From: Orientallactaga sibirica
Taxonomy: Eukaryota > Chordata > Mammalia > Rodentia > Dipodidae
Length of the DNA: 64,000 nucleotides
Direction of reading: 5' to 3'
NCBI GenBank assembly: GCA_036365145.1
Contig: JAEOAD010000794.1
Location: 248,001 to 312,000 of the forward strand
Part shown: piece by piece, positions 11,083 through 21,359 of the stretch
Layout: the number at the start of each line of letters is the position of its first letter
Numbering within the stretch: position 1 is the stretch's first letter
Position numbers and translations under genes: made by a program
The notes under the pieces: model-generated
Databases searched by the model: none
Told to the model about the DNA's origin: nothing
Seen by the model: only the letters and a program-made list of their open reading frames with translations

Positions 11083-12040
11083 AATTTTGAGACTTTTTTT
11101 CTATCTCTGCGGAAAATGATGCTGGGATTGACATTGTGTTGTATTTTGCTTTTGGTAGGATTGCCATTTTTACAATATTAATTCTATCTATCCAGGAACA
11201 TGCAAGGTCTTTCCATCTTCTCACTTCCTACTCAATTTCTTTCTTGAGTGTTTTTATGTTTTCAGGTCTTTCATATTCATGGTTAATGTTATTCCAAGGT
11301 ATTTGATTTTTTTTTTTTTGGTGGCTATTGAAAATGGGACTGCCTCAGTGATTTCTTTATATATTTGTCTTTTGTATAGAGGAAGGCTACTGATTTTTGT
11401 GTGTTGATTTTGTATCCTGCCACTTTGCTGAAGGAATTTATCCCCTTTAGAAGTTTTATGGTAGAGTCTTTTAGGTCACTTATATATAGGATCATATCAT
11501 CTGCAAATAGGCCTAGTTTGACTTCTTCCTTTCTAATTTAGATCCTTATTATACTTTTCTCCTGCCTTATTGCTTTGGCTAGGATTTCCAGTACTATGTT
11601 AAAGAACAGTGGTGACAGTGGGCACCCCTGCCTTGTTCTCTATCTTAGTGGGAATTCTCTGAGTCTTTCCCCATCAAGTATGATTTGGACTTTAGGTGCT
11701 TTGTATATAGCAGTTACTATGTTGAGGTATAAACCCTCCATGCCTAGTCTCTCCATGTTTTGATCATGAAGTGATGTTGTATTTTGTCAAAGGTCTTCTC
11801 TGTATCTATTGAGATGATCATGTGGTTCTTGTGTTTAAGTCTATTTATGTGGTGTATTATGTTAATCAATTTCCATATGTTTAAACATCCCTGCCTCCCT
11901 GGAGTGAAGCCTGCTTGATCAAGGTGGATAATGCTTTTGATGTGTTGTTAAATTCAGTTTGTGAAGATTTTTTTTCAGGATTTTTTTTGCATCCAAGTTT
12001 ACCAGGGCTATGGGACTATAGTTTTCTTTTCTTGTTATAT
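11083..12040 (-). mobile_element. L1 ORF2 fragment, right part of the split L1
   Basis: Parallel to the copy at 30-958: AGGTCTTTCCATCTTCTC, ATCATATCATCTGCAAATAG (reverse-strand FADD region, about 11500) and TGATCAAGGTGGATAATGC. It is frame-broken and ends near GACTATAGTTTTCTTTTC. Confidence 0.9.
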
Positions 12041-12372
12041 TGCTGTGTGGCTTTGCTGTTAGGACTGAGTATCTGAGTTCAGGTCTCCAGATCCTCTGTA
12101 AAATCTGGAAGCCATGGCAGGCTTCTGTAATCCAATCATGTTGACAATGAGATGGGAGGCAGAGACAGAAGAATTTCCTGAAAGCAGTGAACTCCAACAG
12201 GGAGACTGACAGACCCTGCCTCAAACGAGGTAGAAAGTGAAACCTGAAAGTTGTTCTCTGATATCTATATGTGTACTGTGGCATGCACACACCTGAACTC
12301 ACTAGTGAACACACACACATGCATACATGCACACATGCAGGTATGCACACAGAAAGTATTTCACAAGCGAAG
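12041..12372 (+). mobile_element. B4 SINE
   Basis: Forward B4: CCATGGCAGGCTTCTGTAATC, GAGATGGGAGGCAGAGACAG, GACAGACCCTGCCTCAAACG, then a CA-rich tail (ACACACACATGCATACATGC). Confidence 0.7.
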
Positions 12373-12594
12373 GGTGGGGGAGAGGAAAAGAGAGACACAG
12401 AGAGACGGAAGGAGCTAGGAAGAGAGATCTAATTAGCATGAGCAATTTTGTTTTTTCTAGATCTGGGTGGAGGGGTGCTGGCTGGATGATTGCTCTGGGG
12501 CTTCATAAGGCACCTCTGTAATTCTTACAGTGATTTCCCCCTTCATTTGCTTGAATTAGCCCTAATGAGTTTCTGTCACTCACAATGAGTGCTT

Positions 12595-12970
12595 TAAACA
12601 TTATTCTTATGAAAAGACGCTCAGCCTCATTCATAATAAGATAAATGAAAATGGAAATTACACTGAAATGCCATTTATCACTTATGAGGTAGGCAAAAAT
12701 AGAAGAAAGTCTGACAACTTTGTTGCCAAGCCTGGGGGGAAGGAGGTGTTGTTGTCACACTGGGGTGAGGACAGAGGCTGTAGCCCCTGTGGAGGGCAGC
12801 TAGCAAGATGTAGCAACCCAAACATGCACTCATTCTTTGACCTGGCAGTTCCTAGTTCTGGGGTTTACTCTGCAGAAGTGCTGCACGGGGGAGAGGTCCA
12901 TGTGATGCTCCTCGTCTGCGGTAGCGTAAGTTAAGAAACAGCCCAAGTGTTCACCCATCAAAAATGGTTG
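12595..12970 (+). mobile_element. Ancient L1 (L1M-type) 3' region
   Basis: Degenerate forward L1M text: AAAAGACGCTCAGCCTCATT, AAATGCCATTTATCACTTATG, GACCTGGCAGTTCCTAGTTC and CCCAAGTGTTCACCCATC. Position 12373-12594 to its left is unassigned. Confidence 0.65.
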
Positions 12971-12972
12971 TA

Positions 12973-13160
12973 CCAGGGCTGGTAGACGGCTTAGTGGGCA
13001 GGGCACCTACCACGTTAAGTATAAGGACCTAAGTTTAGATCTCAGAACCCATGGGAAATGGTGGGTGTGGTGGCACATACCTATAATCCTAGCACTGGGG
13101 AGGCCAAGTGAGCAGATCCCTTGAGCTTGCTGGCTAGCTCGTGTAGCTGAGTAGGTAGAG
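12973..13160 (+). mobile_element. B4 SINE, left half
   Basis: It has an ID-like head (GGGCTGGTAGACGGCTTAG) and B4 body (GGCACATACCTATAATCCTAG). It is interrupted by the LTR at 13167-13700 and continues at 13701. Confidence 0.7.
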
Positions 13161-13166
13161 AGTGAC

Positions 13167-13700
13167 TGTATTAGTCTGTATTGGACTGTATTCTCTAGGG
13201 AAACAGAACTGATCAAACGAATATGTATTATAAGAGGATTTATTAGAATAGCTTACAGGATACGGGCTGGAACTTCCAACAATGGCTGTCTTCAGGCTGC
13301 AGAGTCAGAGAACCCTGGAGCTGCTCAGTCCACAAGGCTGGGTGCTTCAGCAGTCTCAGTTGTGTGCTGAAGACCTGGAGGATTCCTGAGAGTCACTGGC
13401 CATTGGTCCACTCTGGACTGAAAGCTGGTGAAGCTGGTTTCTGATATCCACAAAGAACGGCAGCTGCAGGGTACATGCACACACTGCTGAGCAGCACAGG
13501 CAGCCAGGCACAAGGCTCTGTGTCCCCTCCAATCTTGTGTACAGTCAGTCCATCACTGTAAGGACCACCCACTATGGGGAATGTCTTCCTTCCTCCACCA
13601 ATCCTTCCTGGAAGCACCCTTACAGATCTGTCCAAGAGATGAGTCTCTTGTTTCATTTCTGATCTGATCAGATTGACAGCAGAACCTAACCATCACTGAC
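13167..13700 (-). mobile_element. ERVL-type LTR inside a B4
   Basis: Begins with TGTATTAGTCTGTATTGG, passes through ATTCTCTAGGGAAACAGAAC and TATAAGAGGATTTATTAG (reverse-strand poly(A) signal region), and continues with CCATTGGTCCACTCTGG. This is the typical text of ERVL LTRs read from the reverse strand. The two halves of a B4 flank it. Confidence 0.55.
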
Positions 13701-13850
13701 TGAGGCAGATGTTCAATGTCAACCTCTGCCCCCTCCCCCCACAAGCATGCCCACACACGTACCTGAGCACCTGCACAAACACTTGTGCCTGCACACATAT
13801 GAACATGCATACACACATATTTTCATACCACATGAAATATGCAGACCAAA
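13701..13850 (+). mobile_element. B4 SINE, right half
   Basis: The end of the B4 begun at 12973: TCAATGTCAACCTCTGCCC, then the CA-rich ACATATGAACATGCATACAC. Confidence 0.6.
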
Positions 13851-13948
13851 AAAGACTGGTTAAACTAAGTGTGTCCTCATATGGAATGTGATATTGTTAT
13901 GATTAATGAAGTCCTCTAGGTTCTAATATGGAATGAGTTCAAAAAGGA

Positions 13949-14168
13949 GGGGCTGGAGAGATGGCTTAGCAAGTAAGGCATTTGCCAGCAAAGCCAAAGG
14001 ACCTTGGTTCGATTCCCCAGGACTCACGTAAGCCAGATGTATAAGGGGTGCATTCATGTGGAGCTTGTTTGTAGTGGCTGGAGGCCCTGGTGCGCCCATT
14101 CTCTCTCTCCGTCTCTCTGTCTGTCGGCCTCTTTCGCACTTTCTCAAATGATTAAATAAATTAAAAAC
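13949..14168 (+). mobile_element. DIP-type SINE, well preserved
   Basis: A near-complete copy. It has an A-box region in GGAGAGATGGCTTAGC, the B box GGTTCGATTCCCC (about 14006), the body AGCCAGATGTATAAGG and GTGGCTGGAGGCCCTGG, then a CT-rich tract and ATTAAATAAATTAAA. Confidence 0.9.
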
Positions 14169-14379
14169 AAACAAACAAAATTTATACAAAAAAGGAGTAA
14201 GTGAAAAAAAATGTGCAGAATATTGTACATGTGGTGATGATACCTTTTGTGTAGGAAGGGCAGGAGAAAGTAGGAACATATTCCTGTGGTGTTACATTTA
14301 TACAAGTAAACAAGGGAATATTGAGGAGTAAGAAAACTAATAGGAGAAGGGCTGGGATGGAACATACATACCTTTGTGT

Positions 14380-14463
14380 GCATGTGTGTATGATGTGTGT
14401 GTGGGTGTGGGCACACACATGCCACAGTTCACATATGGCAGCCAGAGGACAACTCTGAGTATT
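14380..14463 (-). mobile_element. B4 SINE, left half
   Basis: Reverse B4 start: a TG-rich tail, then GGCAGCCAGAGGACAACTC. It is interrupted by the SINE at 14476-14733 and continues to 14960. Confidence 0.65.
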
Positions 14464-14745
14464 GGTCCTTACTTTTTTTTTGAGAGAGAGAGAAAGAAAC
14501 AGAGACAAACAGAGAGAGGGAGAGAGTAAAAGGCAGAGAGAGAGAGAGAATGGGCACACCAGGGCCATTTCAGCCTCTGAACAAACTCCAGATGTGTGCG
14601 CCCCCTTGTGGGCAAGAGCAGCATTGCATGCTTGCGTCGCTTGCATCTAGCTAAACATGGGACCTGGAAATCGAACAGGTGTTCTTAAGCTTGGCAGGCC
14701 GGCACCTTAACCACCCAGCTATCTCTCCAGCCCGGTCCTTACTTT
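14464..14745 (-). mobile_element. DIP-type SINE, long subfamily (B), with target duplication
   Basis: The SINE proper is 14476-14733 and is flanked by a perfect 12-bp direct repeat, GGTCCTTACTTT (14464-14475 and 14734-14745). It differs from the common form by an extra segment between body and head. On its own strand that segment reads GCATGCAATGCTGCTCTTGC, then CCACAAGGGGGCGC, a CTCF-like motif at 14598-14611. Confidence 0.85.
14598..14611 (-). promoter_or_regulatory. CTCF-like motif carried by a SINE
   Basis: Reverse-strand CCACAAGGGGGCGC matches CCASYAGRKGGCRS at 13 of 14 positions. Related versions occur in both other long-subfamily SINEs of the window (30735-30748 and 63960-63973). Confidence 0.45.
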
Positions 14746-14961
14746 TGTTAAGGCAGGTTTTCTTTTTGTTTTCTGTGTAGACACCAGGCTAGCATGTGTG
14801 TGAGCTTTTGGGATTGTTCCATCTCCTCACCTTGCTACAGGAAGACTGAGCTTAAGACACTGCCTACTGTTTCCAGGTTTTATGTGGGTTCTGGGATCTG
14901 AACTCAGGTTGTCATGCTTGCACAGCAATTGCTTTACTCATTGGGCCCTCTTCCTAGCATG
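14746..14961 (-). mobile_element. B4 SINE, right half
   Basis: Continues the B4 from 14380: GTTTTATGTGGGTTCTGGGA, then CTGAACTCAGGTTGTCATGC and GCTTTACTCATTGGGCCC. Confidence 0.7.
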
Positions 14962-15237
14962 AACATACATTTATTTTTTAAAACAATATTTTATTTATTT
15001 ATTTGAACGAGACAGAGGGAGGAAGGGAGGGAGGGAGGGAGGGAGGGAGGGAGAGAGAGAAAGAGAGAGAGAGAGGGAGAGAGTGGTTATTCCAGGGCTT
15101 CCAGCCACTGCTAATGAACTCCAGATGCATGTGCCACCTTGTGCATTTGGCTTATGTGGGTCCTGAACCTGGGTCCTTAGGCTTTGCAGGCAAGTGCCTT
15201 AACTGCTAAGCCATCTCCCCAGCCCCAACATACATTT
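14962..15237 (-). mobile_element. DIP-type SINE with target duplication
   Basis: SINE at 14973-15226, flanked by AACATACATTT at 14962-14972 and 15227-15237. A (GGGA)n stretch has expanded at 15020-15055 in the purine-rich tail. Confidence 0.85.
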
Positions 15238-15406
15238 CTATTTTTTTTTTCTTTTTGTTTTTTTCAAGGTAGGGTTTCACTCTAGCCCAGGCTGACCTGG
15301 AATTCACTATGTAGTTTCAAGCTGGACTTGAACTCACAACAATCCTTCTACCTCTACCTCCCAAGTGCTGAGACTAAAGTCATGCATCACCACACCCAGC
15401 TTCCAG
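15238..15406 (-). mobile_element. B1 SINE
   Basis: Reverse B1 (GCCCAGGCTGACCTGGAATTC, CACCACACCCAGC). It is followed by another copy of the target text, GCATACATTTCT, so it inserted at the same spot as its neighbours. Confidence 0.9.
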
Positions 15407-15419
15407 CATACATTTCTTT

Positions 15420-15655
15420 TTTAAAAAAAGGTTTTATTTTTATTTATTTACTTATTAGAGACAGAAAGGGGAGAGAGAGAGAGAGAGAGAGAGAAACATG
15501 GGTGTGCCAGGGCCTCTAGCCACTGCAAATGAATTTCAGATGCATGTGCCACTGTGGGCATCTGGCCTAGGTGGGTACTGGGGAACTGAGCCTTGAACCA
15601 AGGTCCCTAGGCTTCACAGGCAAGCACTTAACCACTAAGCCATCTCTCCAGCCCC
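15420..15655 (-). mobile_element. DIP-type SINE
   Basis: Reverse copy with a GA tract, TGCCAGGGCCTCTAGCCACTG, GCTTCACAGGCAAGC and ATCTCTCCAGCCC. It is followed by a diverged copy of the same target text (GATATATTTCTT). Confidence 0.9.
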
Positions 15656-15828
15656 CAAGATATATTTCTTAATGGTGACTTTTTAATATAATTTTGAGGC
15701 TGGGAAGATGGCTCAGAGGTTAAAGACTCTTGCTTAATATAATTTTAAAAACTTTTGAAAATGTAAATGTATTAACTGGCCTGCAAACTGGTAGAACCAA
15801 AACATAATTATTTCAAATAAAAAATATA

Positions 15829-16188
15829 TGTATCAGTTACTCTCTTATTTCAGGGACAAAATACCTGACCAGAAGCAGCTTATGGAAAAAAAGGGTTTAT
15901 TCAGTTTCTAATTTAGAGGAAGTTTCATCATAGCATGGAAAACATGGCAAAAGTAGACAACCAGCTTTATATCGTCACATCAGCAAGGAGGAAGGAGAAA
16001 GATCAAGAGCACCCAAGCAAGATTGGACTATGACATCCCAATGCCACACCCAGTAACATGCCACCTCCAGCAAAAGTCTACCTCCCAAAGGCTCCACAAA
16101 CTTCACAAACAGTGCCACCACCTGGGGACCAAGCACTGACTTACACGAGCCTGTGAAGGACATTCCACATGGAAACACCACCATATGC
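15829..16188 (-). mobile_element. MT-like MaLR LTR
   Basis: Reverse-strand LTR: TGTATCAGTTACTCTC, GACCAGAAGCAGCTTATGG, AAAAAAGGGTTTATTCAG and CACCACCTGGGGACCAAGC, the arrangement seen in the other MT-like LTRs here. Confidence 0.75.
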
Positions 16189-16224
16189 TATCATTTTATT
16201 CTTAGGTTTTTGAAGAATCCAAAG

Positions 16225-16600
16225 GAACAGTGGGGCAATTTGAATGTAGTCCCCCATAGACTCAGGCGTTTCATTAAAATTGAGTTTGTACCTTTGGACC
16301 CTAGCAGGCAGACTCTTGTGGAGGGAGAGGGAGGCATGTCACTGGGGCAGATCTGAATTCCAGCCCAAATGTGTATAGAGAGGAATTTGAGTTCTGGGGT
16401 TTTGCTTGCTGCTTTCGGTGTTTGTTGGCTGTTTGGTGGGTCTCATTCTGCTTGGATCTGTGGAAGGGAGCCAGTTTCTTCTGCGATTTATTGAACTTTC
16501 CCTGGATCTGTAAACTTGAAATAAATTCCTTCCTCCCATAAACTGTATGTTTGAAAGTTCATCCCAGCAACATGGAACTCACTGCAATAAGTGGGAAGAA
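16225..16600 (+). mobile_element. ORR1-like MaLR LTR
   Basis: Forward LTR: GGGGCAATTTGAATGTAGTC, CCCCCATAGACTCAGGCG, then TGGATCTGTAAACTTGAAAT and AAATTCCTTCCTCCC (AATAAATT poly(A) region). It ends near ACATGGAACTCACTGC, tail to tail with the MT-like LTR to its left. Confidence 0.75.
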
Positions 16601-16632
16601 AATTTGATACATTAATATCTTGACATTTGTTT

Positions 16633-16653
16633 CTTCAAAAAATATTTATTTGT

Positions 16654-16741
<88 letters not shown>

Positions 16742-16884
16742 AGGCACTAGTCTAGCCACTGTAAACAAACTCTAGACACATATGTCACTTTGTGCATCTG
16801 GCTTTATAGGAGTACTGGGGAACTGAACCAGGGCCCTTAGGCTTTATAGGCAAGTGCCTTAACCACAGAACCACCTCTCCAGTC
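16633..16884 (-). mobile_element. DIP-type SINE with expanded tail
   Basis: Reverse copy (GCACTAGTCTAGCCACTG, GGCAAGTGCCTTAACCAC, CTCTCCAGTCCC). Its tail contains a long (AT)n(AG)n microsatellite. Confidence 0.85.
16656..16739. repeat. (AT)n(AG)n compound microsatellite
   Basis: About 22 AT units followed by about 19 AG units, grown from the tail of the SINE around it. The perfect arrays suggest recent expansion. Confidence 0.95.
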
Positions 16885-17115
16885 CCTGTTTTGTTCTAAC
16901 CCTTCTAACACTGGGATGTATAATAAAGCCCAAGGGGAAAGAAAGTGTGGTATACATATCCCTTTGGTGATCTGCATTAGGCATCTCCATTTGACACAGA
17001 TGGTTATTTGCTAACTGGCCCTCCCCAGGACATCTATAAGCAGTTTTTTGGATGGACATTCCTTTTGGCCAGCTAAAGACTAAACTGATTGGCCTAACAT
17101 AGACAAGAACTTCAG

Positions 17116-17345
17116 GGGGCTGGAGAGATGGATTAACAGTTAAGGTGCTTGCCTACAAAGCTAAAGGACCCAGGTCTGATTCCCCAGGACCCATGTAAGC
17201 CAGATGCACAAGGTAGCACATATGTCTGGAGTTTGTTTGCAGTGGCTAAAGGACCTGGCACACCCATTCTCTCTTTCTCTCCCTCTCTTTCTCTCCATCC
17301 CCCTCTCAAATAAAAAAATTAAATTAAAATTAAAAAAATAAAAAA
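17116..17345 (+). mobile_element. DIP-type SINE
   Basis: Forward copy: GGGGGCTGGAGAGATGG, GGTGCTTGCCTACAAAGC, a CTGATTCCCCAGGACCC box, and a tail of (CT)n followed by AAATTAAATTAAAATT. Confidence 0.9.
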
Positions 17346-17378
17346 GAAAAGAATTTTAGGACAAAAGAGGTGTCTTAT

Positions 17379-17631
17379 TAAATATTTCTATTTTTTAAAA
17401 TATTTTATTATTTATTTATTTGAGAGAGAGAGATAGGCAGGTAGAGAGAGAGAATGGGCACACCAGGGCTGCCAGCCACTGCAAACGAACTCCAGATGCA
17501 TGTGCCCGCTTGTGCATCTGGCTTACATGGGTCCTGGAGAATCAAGCATCGAACCAGGGTCCTTAGGCTTCACAGGCAAGCATTTAACCACTAAGCCATC
17601 TCTCCAGCCCCCTAAATATTTCTATTTTTTA
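17379..17631 (-). mobile_element. DIP-type SINE with perfect 19-bp target duplication
   Basis: SINE at 17398-17612, flanked by TAAATATTTCTATTTTTTA at 17379-17397 and 17613-17631. This is the cleanest evidence in the window that these elements move by L1-type retrotransposition. Confidence 0.92.
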
Positions 17632-17775
17632 ATAGTTTTTTTTTTTTAGGTAGGGTCTTACTTTAGCCCTGGCTGACCTGGAATTCACTATGTAGTCTCA
17701 GGCTGGCCTCAAACTCATAGTGATCCTCCTACTTCTGTCTCCTGAGTGCTGGGATTAAGTACTACCACACCTGGC
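17632..17775 (-). mobile_element. B1 SINE
   Basis: Reverse B1 (CCCTGGCTGACCTGGAATTC, GTGATCCTCCTACTTCTG, GAGTGCTGGGATTAAG) adjoining the preceding SINE's target duplication. Confidence 0.9.
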
Positions 17776-17901
17776 AAGATTTCTTTTTAACCTGCAGGAA
17801 TTGGGGTGCCTCTTACAGAAATGGCCAAATCTGTTTTCTGTTCCTCAGATATTCTCACCACTGATACGTCCTCATTAGAAGCAGGAATAAGAAGGGCTTG
17901 C

Positions 17902-17904
<3 letters not shown>

Positions 17905-17948
<44 letters not shown>

Positions 17949-18280
17949 CATGCATATATATGTGCATGCTTATGTGTGTGGGGTGTACATGTGTGTGCAG
18001 GTGTGTGTATGCACATGCATGTGGAAGCCAGAGGTTAATGTCAGGGTGTCTTCCTCAATTGCTCCATTTTAGTTTTTGAGACAGGGTCTCTTCCTGAACT
18101 CACCAGTTTAGCTAGACTAGCTGGCCAGTGAATTTTGGGGATCCTCCTGTCTCTGCCTTCTCAATACTGGGATTAAAGGCACATGCCATCATTAATGGGT
18201 TTTATGTGTGTTCTGGGGAGCTGTACTCGGGTCTTAATGCATGTGTGGCAGTGGCATTTCTCCACTGATACTTCATTCCC
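17905..18280 (-). mobile_element. B4 SINE with expanded (GT)n tail
   Basis: (GT)n at 17905-17947, then GGAAGCCAGAGGTTAATGTC, TTGAGACAGGGTCTCTTCC, AGCTAGACTAGCTGGCC and CTCAATACTGGGATTAAAGG. A full-length reverse B4. Confidence 0.85.
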
Positions 18281-18292
18281 TATTTCCAAGTG

Positions 18293-18527
18293 CCTGTTTC
18301 TTTTTTTAAAATTATTTATTTATTTGAGAGAGAGAGGAAGAGGCAGATAGAAAGAAAGAGAGAATGGGTGCACCAGGGCCTCTAGCCACTGCAAACAAAC
18401 TCCAGATGCATGTGCCCCCTGCTTGTGCATCTGGTTTATGTGGGTCCTGGGGAATCGAACCAGGGTCCTTAGGCTTAGCAGGGAAACATCTTGACCACTA
18501 AGCCATTTCCCAAGCCCTCTGTTTCTT
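18293..18527 (-). mobile_element. DIP-type SINE with target duplication
   Basis: Flanked by CTGTTTCTT (18293-18301 and 18519-18527). The body has TCTAGCCACTGCAAACAAAC and a CCCCCTGCTTGTGCATCTGG variant. Confidence 0.85.
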
Positions 18528-18997
18528 AAACCATGCAGTCTGCAGTATTTAGTCGTAGTGGCTTGAGTTAAGACAAGGCTCTACTGATCACATAGCATGA
18601 AGCAGTTCAATGATCAGGTTGGTTCAGGATGACAGGTGAGGAACCCCTAACTTAAGTGCCAGGGATCAGGACAGACTTCTTAAAAGGGAAGTCACAGATT
18701 CCATTCCATCTAGAGAGGAAACAACTGATTCTCTCCTAGAGCAAAAAGCTGCAGTGGCAGGAATGGTCCTGGTGGCAGCATGCATAGCGGTAACTGAACA
18801 CAGCAAGAGCCTGCCCAAATCCTCCTGCTGGCTCTGATCACTTAATCCCAGCCACATCTTTGTGGATCCGCTCTGCCCTCACATGACCCAGCCTCACCAC
18901 CTCACCCTCACCATGGCCATCAGATACTATCTTTACTTAAAAAGCTGGTATTTTCCTCTTCATGTCCCCACCCCCCTTTGGCACTAGTTTTGCTTTT
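18528..18997. other. Unassigned intergenic sequence
   Basis: No gene or named repeat recognised. Confidence 0.4.
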
Positions 18998-19220
18998 AAA
19001 AAATATTGGGTTGAGGGGTTGGAGAGATGGGTTAGCAGTTAGTGCACTTGTCTGCAAAGCCTAAGGACTCATGTTCAACTCCCCAGATCCCACAAAAGCC
19101 GGATGCACAAGGTGACACATGCACAAGGTCTTGCATGTGCACCAGGTGGCTCACATGTCTGGAGCTTGATTGTAGTGGCTGGAGGCCCTGGCGTGCTAAT
19201 TCTCTCTTATAAAAAATATT
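18998..19220 (+). mobile_element. DIP-type SINE, module-expanded subfamily (C)
   Basis: A forward copy flanked by AAAAAATATTG on both sides. Between the head and the CTGGAGCTTGATTGTAGTGG block, the ACAAGGTGACACATG-type module is present two or more times, against once in the common form. Confidence 0.8.
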
Positions 19221-19221
19221 G

Positions 19222-19602
19222 CAATTAAATATTGTTTAACTTGTTTATTGATTCTTTTTGGCGTCCTGTTAATTTTGCACTCAAGAGGAGTGCCTTTTTT
19301 TGTTTTCTCCTGGAGGAATTCTAACTGTGGGAGCATTATTGCTGCCCTTGGCCCCGAAGTCCAGCTGTCTGTACAGTGTACAACGTGGGAGAAAACAGCA
19401 GTGGAAAGCACTCCCCACTCAGACCTAGCCCTTCGCATCCTGCTTCCCTGACAAGGGCTCTGGGATGACTTCCAGTGTTGCTTTAGCGCGGCCTTAAATC
19501 CCACCAAGTCTCACAATGAAGCTCCTTCATTAGTTAGTTTTCTTTAGGTTATTCTGAAAACTTCAAGGAACAGGTCAGAGGTGGTTGACAATGTTTCTGT
19601 TG
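19222..19602. other. Unassigned intergenic sequence
   Basis: No gene recognised. A short frame-open stretch on both strands has no recognisable domain. Confidence 0.4.
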
Positions 19603-19639
19603 TTTTTTATACATCTTTATTTATTTGAGAGAGACAGAG

Positions 19640-19723
<84 letters not shown>

Positions 19724-19873
19724 GGCACACCAGGGCCTCTAGCCACTGCAGATGAACTCCAGATGCATGTACCATCTTGAGCACCTGGGTACCTTGTGGG
19801 TCCTGGGAAATCAAACCTGGGTCCTTGGGCCTCACAGGCAAGTGCCTCAACCACTAAGTCGTAAGTCCAGCTA
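19603..19873 (-). mobile_element. DIP-type SINE with long GA tract
   Basis: A GA-rich tail of about 90 bp (19628-19720), then GCACACCAGGGCCTCTAGCC, GGGCCTCACAGGCAAGTGCC and a degraded head. Confidence 0.85.
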
Positions 19874-19935
19874 GGGGTAAAATGTATCCTTCAAGAGCCT
19901 ATCCTAATGACTTCCTTACCTACCCCCGTCTTTCT

Positions 19936-20068
19936 GTTTCCTTCTTTCTTCTCTCCTTCCTTCTTTCCTTTCTAGCTTCTTTCTTCCTTCATTCCTTCCT
20001 TTCACTCTCTTTCTTTCTCTCCTTCCTCCTCCCTCCTTCCCTGCCTTTTTTTTTTTCTTTCTTTCTGC
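19936..20068. repeat. Pyrimidine-rich TTCC/TTTC tract
   Basis: An imperfect CTTT/CTTC array on the + strand, followed at 20069-20136 by a reverse ID-like segment (TGCTAGGCAAGTGCCATGCC). Confidence 0.85.
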
Positions 20069-20392
20069 TGACAATCAAATCCAAAGCATTTGCTATGCTA
20101 GGCAAGTGCCATGCCACTGACTTTAACCCAGCCTAAGATGCTAAATTTCAGGTAATCAGTATTATACCACAATTTAAAAAATGAAAAAAATCTTCCTGAT
20201 CTGTGATAATGGAAGTCAGATGGAAGTGCTCTTTTGAGGTGCTATTTCCTGGGAAAGTATACATGAGCATTGTTTTTGGAGCTAGAATTTTTTTGTATTG
20301 GGACCTAATGCAGTTACATGGCTGTATGCATATGTAAAACCAGTCTACTGTATGTTAAAAATTAGGTGTATGTATTATACTGACATATAATT

Positions 20393-20538
20393 TTTTTGTT
20401 GTTTATTCAAGGTAGGGGTTCATTCTAGCCCAGGCTGACCTGGAACTCACTCTGTAGACCAAGACTGGTCTCGAACACACAGAGTTCTCCCTCCCAAGTG
20501 CTGGGATTAAAGATATGTGCCACCATATTGCACCTAAA
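20393..20538 (-). mobile_element. B1 SINE
   Basis: Reverse B1: GGTTCATTCTAGCCCAGGC, TGACCTGGAACTCACTC, AAGTGCTGGGATTAAAG. The stretch 20137-20392 before it is unassigned. Confidence 0.85.
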
Positions 20539-20569
20539 ATTTTTTTTGAGGCCAACCCAAGAGACTGGC

Positions 20570-20806
20570 CTTTTTTTTTTTTTTTTTTATGAGAGAGAGA
20601 GAGGTGGGGGGGGGAGAGAGAGGAGAGAGAGAGAGAGAGAACTGGTGCACCAGGGCCTCCAGACATTGTAATTGAAACCAGACCATATGTGACCTTGAGG
20701 ACTTGTGTTACATTGTGTATCTGGCTTATGTGGGATCTGTAGAGTCAAACATGCGTCCTTAGGCTTCACAGGCAAGTGCCTTAATTGGAAGCTGTCTCTC
20801 TAGCCC
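20570..20806 (-). mobile_element. DIP-type SINE, module-expanded subfamily (C)
   Basis: Reverse copy with two module remnants (TGACCTTGAGGACTTGTG, then TTACATTGTGTATCTGGC) before the head (CAGGCAAGTGCCTTAATTGG). Confidence 0.8.
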
Positions 20807-20828
20807 CCATTTTTTTAAAGTAGCTAAT

Positions 20829-21062
20829 TGGGGCTGGAGTGGTTAAGGTGCTTGCCTGCAAAACCTAAGGACCAGAGTTCAATTCCTCATTACCCATGTA
20901 AAGCCAGATACATAAGGTGGCACATGCATCTGTATTTCATTTGCAGTGGCTAGAGGCCCTGGCAGGCCCATTCTTGCTCTCTCTCTATCTGCCTCTCACT
21001 CTCTCTCAAGTAAGTAAATAAATAAATAAAATATTTTTAAAATAAACAAACAAAAATAAATA
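20829..21062 (+). mobile_element. DIP-type SINE
   Basis: Forward copy: GGGGCTGGAGTGGTTAAGG (short deletion in the A-box area), GAGTTCAATTCCTCATTACC, then a tail of AAATAAATAAATAAAATA. Confidence 0.85.
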
Positions 21063-21359
21063 AAAGTGGTGATTACTTTTTTTGTAGGGCTTTCCTATGC
21101 AGAAATTCCCCATTTTTACCAGATAAGGATATTTTTGAGTCAGAAAGCACTTGCAAGCTGTTAAGAGTCACAAGACCCAACTTTAATGCGGGTAGTTCCC
21201 ATGTCTCCCATGCAATCTTGAAGGGCTGTCTAAGTTCTGGATGCCATTGGTTCCTTGTTTGTGTGTAGCATAGAAATTGTTAGTAGGGATGTGAGCAAAG
21301 TGTGCAGCTTAGTCTGGTTCATGGTGTGTTCAGTCAAAATTCATTTTTTATACAATTTG

